In this document: positions 57,821-64,000 of the stretch, piece after piece
Layout: each line of letters starts with the position of its first letter
Numbering within the stretch: the stretch's first letter is position 1
Source: Phoenix dactylifera
Lineage: Eukaryota; Streptophyta; Magnoliopsida; Arecales; Arecaceae
Assembly: GCF_009389715.1 (NCBI RefSeq)
Contig: NC_052392.1
Location: 39,599,668 to 39,663,667, forward strand
DNA: 64,000 nt
Direction: 5' to 3'
Made by a program: the position numbers and the translations under genes
Notes under the pieces: model-generated
Databases searched by the model: none
What the model saw: only the letters and a program-made list of their open reading frames with translations
What the model was told of the DNA's origin: nothing

Positions 57821-60800
57821 ATGAAGCCACCTCTTAAAAGCCCTTCCTCCCTCGTCTCCATCACCAGACCCCTCCCTTCCCCAAATTCCCACCTCCAAAC
57901 CCTCCCTCCAGAGCCGGCTCGCACCTTCTCTTCTCCAAATCCCGCCACCCTCCCTTCATCCACAGCGCCAAAAAAACCCTACCTTTTACCTCCCACCCTC
58001 GAAAACCCTCCTCCGACACCACCGAAAACCCAGCTTTCTTCCGTTGTAATCCCTAAAACCAGGTCCTCCTCCTCTTTTCGCCAGAACGCACGTCGGGGAC
58101 CGACAGAATTCATCCAAGATCGAATCTTTTCTCTCCGAAGCCCGCCTCGGAATCCGCCGGAATTCATCAAAAGATTGAATCTTTTTGCTCCAAAGCCAGC
58201 ACATTTATCCACCCGAATTAGGCCCCTCTCCTCTTTTAGCCAAGACCGACCTCAGAAACCACCAGAAACCATTCAAGGATCGAAATTTTTGGCCTCAAAC
58301 CAACCCAATTCATCCCCCCGAACCAGACCCTTCTCTTCCTTTGGCCTAAAACCATCTCAGGAATCACCTCCGGACTCTATGGATCCTGGCTCTCCTCCTA
58401 TCCGGGTGGTTTCGACATTTGCCTCACCATTTGATAGCTCTCCTCCGCACATCGATGCGAGCTCGTCAATTAGGAAGCCGCTCAGCTTGTGGCCCGGCAT
58501 GTATCACTCCCCAGTGACCAATGCCCTCTGGGAGGCCCGGTCGAGCATTTTTGAAAGGCTGCTTGACCCTTCCAAGGACGGCCCTCCACAGTCTGAATTG
58601 CTCACAAGGACGCCATCGCAGAGCCGGATAAGCATTATATACAACTTTTCTAGTGATTATATCCTCAGGGAGCAGTACCGGGATCCATGGAATGAGGTCA
58701 GAATCGGGAAGCTGCTCGAGGATCTCGATGCGCTTGCTGGAACCATCGCTGTGAAGGTATCCCTGTGACTGCATTTTATTTCTGGAAAATATGCTGCAAT
58801 ATGATTGATTAATAGGCAATGTTACTTTTGTGTAATTTGCTAAGGGTTCGTTAATCCAGTAACTTGGAGGTCTCCGACTTGTTTTATGATTTTAGTTTGA
58901 CACTGCTGATGGCTTTCGGATATGTACATCTGGAACATAACTCCAATATGATGTGAAATTTTTTTGTGCTATATTGATAGATCCAAAACAAATCTTCTAC
59001 TTGAAAAATCTATAACCATGTTTAATTTCCATAGATTCTGACATATGTTTGACTCTGATGGCTAGCATGGAATTTAATGTTCCCCTGAAAAATACAATTT
59101 CTGAAGATCTCTGTTGTGTGCCTTGTCTCCTTGTAGACTTGACTGCATATTCCACTAAGACATGCTTTTGGAGGAGTCTAGGAAGATATTTAAATGCTAT
59201 TTTGCATGTTTTGCAATGAACTTATTAATAGCTAAAGCACTTCCACTTGTTTAAGTACTTTGGGAAAACAACAGATGCATTTAGAGAGAGATTCAAGAAG
59301 TACCAAAATAGATTTCGAAGCTAAGAGAAGTAAGGCAAAGAGGTAAGTCTTTGTTGAGCAATTACCAAATAATTATAGATGTTTATAAATAGGGGTTCTA
59401 CAAGTATACGTACTGTAGCATATTTTATGTGTGCGCGCGCGCGCGCTTGTGTGTGTTGGGGGGTGGAAGTTGCCAGGCTTGGAACTTGAAAGGCTACATT
59501 GCAGATTACTTAACTATTTCTAGCACTTTTGTAGTTATCTTGAGTGATTAGTTAATGAAATCCTTTTATAAGTTGCCACCTCAAGGGATAACCTTATCCT
59601 TTTAATAGAATATATGTAGCAAGTTCCGTGTCTTGCTAAGAAAGCTTGAAAGATGAGGATGCTTGAAAGATCTTTTCAATGGAGAAAGTTAAGAGGTTGT
59701 ATGGAGTTTTGGTTGAATAGAAGTCTTACAGACCGGGTAAGTAGCATGCATAATCCGGCCTTCAAGTAGTTCTGATGACCTTTTGATTGAAGGGAAGGAC
59801 AGTCTATTGACACCATTTTCTTTTAACATTTAAATTCTAATTAAGTTGATATCATCTTTCTTTTAACATCTATGTTATAATTAAGGTGATAATGCAAGTT
59901 GGTTGTGCAATTTTATTGATCATCGAGATTCTGTTTTTCATGTGGATAATCATCTTCAACATAGTTGTTATTTATGTTGACCTAAAAAAAAGAAGATTCC
60001 CAAAGAATAAGAAAAAGCAGTAGGTTATATTTGGATGACTTACGGAGACTGTGGTTACTCTCTAATTCCAGATAAGATAGGAAGTTAAAATTATATTTCA
60101 TAAATTATTCTTGCTGGGTACAACTGGTGCTGCTCTCCCACATCCTCTGGTCATGTGGTATAACCATGCTAAATGGCAAAGTCTGCTTTTGCCGAATATC
60201 TTGCTTGCTTTTGTTTTTTCGAATTTGTGGAATCTCTTATCTGTAATTGTCTTTTACAAATTCGGAGGTTGCAGGTGCTGCCAAAAAAAAAAATGATTAT
60301 ATGAAGCACCCTGCAGGAAAAGGTTCACGAAATAACCATGTTAAAATCTCTTATTTTTGTCACCTCGTTTGTCATAGAGTAGGTCTTAAATCAGTTGCAT
60401 GGCAACTGGGAGATGAATATGCCAGGTCCTAAACCATCACGCATGCCTGAGCGTAAAGATCAACTTTTGGGAATCTGGAGTCTTAGCTTAAGTGACCAGG
60501 GTTGGCAGAACTCCTTAGACTGATATTCATTTTTTTCCCGGATTGAATTGGATGGATTTTAAGAGTGATAACATACCAACAGCAAGATTGTTTGAGGAAC
60601 TTTAAGAGTAATCTTGCATAATCTCTAAAGTGATTTGGAGAATGAGCATGGAAATGTGGCAGCTCTTATGATTGATTTTGTGTTTATCTTACTATTAACT
60701 CTATAATCACTGCTCATGATTGTGATTGTAGGAGGACATGTTTAATAACTGGTGTTTCTCAATATCAATTTAGAGATCATTAATAAAATAATTACTCAAC

Positions 60801-62494
60801 AACAGCCTACCTTCCTACTGTCAAATATATTATATGCTTAGCCCCATTTGAATTGTTGATGATGCAATGAGCTATTAATTCTTAGTGATAAGATTGAAGT
60901 GTACAATATGCTAGTGTATTATTTTTCTGAGAGGTGATACTAGTCATGCAGAAGTTAACAAAATTCAAAAATGAGACTGAAATATTATATCATCTAATTT
61001 TTCACTGTGTTGGATGTTATAGAACTGATCAGAATGGCAGTAATATCTAATATACTGTCATATCATGTTTCCTCGATCTGTGATTTTCTAATCATAAAAT
61101 AAAAGAAGTTTTCAGATATTAGAGTGCATCATATGTCTGATCATTGAGGAAGAGGTCGTGCTTATTTATTAGCCTTTCTGTGCCAGCACTGCGCCGATGA
61201 TGATAGCACAACAAGGCCTCTTTTGTTGGTTACTGCTTCTGTAGACAAGATGGTTTTAAAGAAGCCATTGCGTGTAGACACGGATCTGAAAATAGCGGGT
61301 GCTGTCATATGGGTTGGTCGTTCGTCCATTGAGATACAGATAGAAGTTACTCAGTTTCAACAAGGTATTCCAAGCGATATAAATGTTATTTATATATGAA
61401 ATTTGAATTTATCTGACCGTCGACATTGTGTCCATTACATGGCAGATAACTCTATACCATCAGAATCCGTAGCTTTGACTGCAAATTTCACATTTGTCGC
61501 ACGTGATTCGAAGACTGGTAGATCTGCTCCTGTAAACCGCCTGTTACCGGAGACTGAACCAGAAAAGTTGCTTTACAAGGAAGGAGAAGCAAGGGATAAA
61601 TGGAGGAAAAGGAAGAGAGAAGAACAGAGAAGAGAAACTGAGAATGGTGGGCACAGATTGCATGGGGAGCAACTAAAGGTTTTGTTGGCGGAGGGGCTTG
61701 TCTTCTGTGATTTACCTGCTTTAGCAGATAGAGACAGCATTCTGATAAGGGATACCAGCCTCGAGAATTCTCTGATTTGTCAACCTCAGCAGAGGAACCT
61801 CCATGGACGAATCTTTGGGGGCTTTTTGATGAACCTAGCATTTGAGCTAGCTTTTTCGACTGCATATGCCTTCGTCGGACAGATGCCTTGCTTTCTTGAA
61901 GTTGATCATGTTGATTTCTTAAAACCTGTGAGTAACCAACTCCTACTTCATTATCAGTGAAGTAATACCTCCTATGGCTCCTAATTTGGTGTCATCTTAG
62001 TTGATGAGGAATTGGTTACATTGTCACCATATGACTGGTATTTCTAGAGAATTTGAGTACAAATGTAACCGTTCATTATACATTCTTAGGTGGATGTGGG
62101 AGATTTCTTACGTTTGAAGTCATGCGTTCTGTACACACAACTGGAGAATCCAGAGCAGCCTCTGATTAATATTGAAGTTGTCGCTCATGTAACAAGGCCT
62201 GAGCTCCGAACCAGTGAGGTAAGCATTTGAAGGAAGCTTGGAGGTAGAAGTTAAACTATAAATTATTCAGTTCACCATGGATGGTCATTGCATCAGCCCA
62301 TCAAATTTCATGGATAATTGTTCTCTTTTTTTTCCTACGAGCAGGTATCAAACACATTCTACTTCACCTTTACTGTCAATCCCAATGCTTTGAAGAACGG
62401 ACTGAGAATTCGCAATGTTGTTCCAGCTACAGAAGAAGAAGCACGCCGGGTACTTGAGCGCATGGATGCTGAAAAATGTTTAGTTAATTCATAA
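57821..62494 (+). CDS. ACOT9: Acyl-CoA thioesterase, ACOT9-like double hotdog protein (5 exons)
   Basis: Such enzymes hydrolyse acyl-CoA to free acid and CoA; animal ACOT9 is mitochondrial, while the plant location is uncertain. Exons are 57821-58756, 61187-61364, 61446-61927, 62090-62218 and 62345-62494, GT-AG with matching phases, giving 624 aa. The conserved part begins near residue 215 (IRKPLSLWPGMYHSPVTNAL). Hotdog 1 includes IYNFSSDYILREQYRDPWNE and LEDLDALAGTIAVKH. A charged linker (EARDKWRKRKREEQRRE) leads to hotdog 2, with NLHGRIFGGFLMNLAFELAF and FLEVDHVDFLKPVDVGDFL. The first ~185 residues are Pro/Ser/Arg-rich, with three imperfect PxEFI and three TR..SSF motifs. They may be an organelle transit region or low-complexity extension. 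Met187 (MDPGSPP) is an alternative start that would give a more usual length. Intron 1 is 2.4 kb. Confidence 0.9.
59433..59446. repeat. (GC)n/(GT)n microsatellite in thioesterase intron 1
   Basis: A gtgtgcgcgcgcgcgcgc run. The rest of this 2.4-kb intron shows nothing recognisable. Confidence 0.85.
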
Positions 62495-62871
62495 TCTAGC
62501 TATCTTCATCAGTGAAAGGATAGATGGTAGTCCCAAAACTTGTGATACTTAATTTTGAATAATGTAGCAGTAAATAAGGAACATCATGTGCTTTGAGAAA
62601 TCAAAGAAGGATTCATCTTATCATTTCAACTCGATGCTATACTATTCTGATGAGAAAGATTTACTGAAGCCCGCCATTTTAAATGTTACTACCAGCCTCT
62701 TTCATTTGTGCTCTTGCCCCTGGATTCTGTTCTTCTCTGTGAAAGCATTGGTTAGTGACTAAATGCCTTGCATTACCTCTGCTTAATTTTGTTTGTACCA
62801 GGATTTATGACCTGATTGTTAGTTAGTTGCATGCAGTAAATCATTCTTCGTGCAATCAAGCATATTTATAC
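62495..62871 (+). other. 3'UTR and flank of the thioesterase gene
   Basis: A probable poly(A) signal, aaataa (cagtaaataagg), lies near 62570. Nothing else is recognised before the LINE. Confidence 0.45.
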
Positions 62872-63340
62872 TTTTTTTTTTTTTGCTAAAAATGAGAGTA
62901 TTATATATAACGTGTACGAATACAACTAAGAAAATCAAAAAGCAGTACATCACGGAGTGCATAGGGCAACTCCGCCTCTTCCACCCAGAGGTGGTTTTCC
63001 GAGTGGTTGGCAACAAAAGAAGCCATCTAATCTGCGGCCCCATTGGTCTCTCTAAACACGTGCTTCGCTTGGAGTACTATTTTACCACATTTCATGGCCA
63101 GGATATCTCTCAGCAACGGATAGTAATTATCGATCCTACGAAAATCTGTTAGATCCACCCAATGACCGTCGCAGAGTCACTTTCCAGAAGGACCTCTCTC
63201 TCTTGCAAGGCACGCCGAACGTAGCACAATCCAACCCAGGCTGCTCTTAGCTCCGCCTCTGGCACCGAGGTGTTAAACAAGTGGCAGTTCCCAGCAACAA
63301 TCGCCCTGAAATTTGGGCCCCTACTCGAATATATCGATGA
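62872..63340 (-). mobile_element. Degenerate L1-type LINE 3' end, minus strand
   Basis: It starts with a poly(T) (62872-62884, the LINE poly(A) on the other strand). Minus-strand translation shows an RNase H-like stretch (AELRAAWVGLCYVRRALQ, then LESDSATVIGW, in shifted frames), HVFRETNGAAD...MASFVANHS, and the C-terminus LFDFLSCIRTR. Stops and frameshifts make it dead. The C-terminus matches the LINE at 34170. Confidence 0.75.
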
Positions 63341-63440
63341 ATCTCAAAAATATAGTTTTAATTAATGGCAGTCGAAATTAATACTTTTTTCAATATTAAG
63401 TAAACCATAAAAATAATAATAAAGCTTTCAGGCAAAATCC

Positions 63441-63556
63441 TTTTTTTTTTTTTTTGCGTTGAGCCTCAACAGGAAATATTCCTGGAAAGGGGCTGATCCT
63501 TGGGATTGAACCCCCGACCTCTCGCCAATGGTACCATCAGAGCTATTGTTCAGTGG
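63441..63556 (-). mobile_element. tRNA-derived SINE, minus strand
   Basis: On the minus strand an A box (tagctctgatggta, 63532-63545) and a B box (gggttcaatccc, 63502-63513) have tRNA spacing. A tRNA-unrelated body follows, ending in a poly(A) tail (poly(T) at 63441-63455 on the plus strand). Target duplications were not resolved. Confidence 0.65.
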
Positions 63557-64000
63557 TAAATCAAAATTTACTTGAAAATGGGATTGGAAACTAAGAAATT
63601 TCAAATGCCACTTGACCTCTATACATGTCAAAATTTAATACATCCAAAGCATACTGTCAGAACTCTTATACATGCCCTTCATCAATTGGCTAATAACTTT
63701 CTGCATAGCCATTATGATTTTGCACCCATGTAGTTCATTTGAGTTTTATTCTTTCAAAGGAAAAAAAAAAATATTTTCAAACTAATCTTGTGCATTTAAG
63801 ATCACTTTGTATTGCTCGAAGTACCTCCTGAGTTCCTGCAGCCTTTAGGCTCCATTGAAAAAAATAAGAAGAAAAAGGGAAGATGAGGAAAAATGTTGGG
63901 AGTTAAAAACAAGAGAGAAAGCAATCGTTTCTATTCACCTGTCAAAGTCATAGAAAATGAATTGGTCTTGCTCTAAATTATCTTCTCCATTACAATTTTT
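63557..64000. other. Intergenic, no gene recognised
   Basis: AT-rich sequence to the window edge, without recognisable features. Confidence 0.5.

Noticed and set aside
63500-63550. A tRNA gene
   Set aside because: A and B boxes are present, but there is no acceptor-stem pairing and there is a poly(A) tail, so it is a SINE.

Overview
This window is nuclear plant DNA. The evidence is spliced genes with GT-AG introns (several over 1 kb), plant-only families (UGT74 glycosyltransferases, a BTB-TAZ protein), plant retroelements, and AT-rich intergenic DNA contrasting with GC-rich exons. The GC-rich first exons of the UGT genes and the long, transposon-filled introns suggest a monocot, probably a palm. 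The species is an inference, not something the sequence proves.

Six protein genes are supported. From left to right: (1) 2347-7071 (+), the 3' half of a LETM1-type mitochondrial inner-membrane protein with an EF-hand; its 5' exons lie off the left edge. (2) 8613-10517 (-), a complete two-exon UGT74-like glycosyltransferase. (3) 23731-26260 (+), a second UGT74-like gene with the intron in the same place, diverging from the first across 13 kb of repeats. (4) 32022-37229 (+), a BTB/POZ-TAZ CUL3 adaptor (BT3-like) with a 5'-UTR intron. (5) 40468-55059 (+), a cohesin alpha-kleisin of the SYN4 type with 16 exons and about 1241 codons. (6) 57821-62494 (+), a double-hotdog acyl-CoA thioesterase (ACOT9-like) with a long N-terminal extension. 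No operon-like or pathway link joins these genes; only the two UGTs look like relatives by duplication.

The interval between the UGT genes is accessory DNA. It holds an intact 690-bp TRIM retrotransposon (two near-identical LTRs, 91-bp interior, perfect 5-bp target duplication), two opposed copies of an LTR-like repeat with 32-33 bp minisatellites, a probable mitochondrial DNA insertion, and a LINE 3' end. Introns of BT3 and SYN4 carry more elements: a decayed L1-type LINE with RNase H, two fold-back elements of one family in two SYN4 introns, and a 483-bp fold-back element with 16-bp TIRs and a perfect 8-bp target duplication. A GGTACGG-rich dispersed repeat appears at least five times.

I found no clearly new biochemical system. 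The best leads are the TRIM whose LTRs carry a plant snRNA-type USE motif, an 80-nt intron-like segment that decides the SYN4 reading frame, the fold-back families inside the cohesin gene, and the repeat-built N-terminus of the thioesterase. Exon borders were assigned by eye from GT-AG sites, reading phase and recalled family conservation; no alignment was run.
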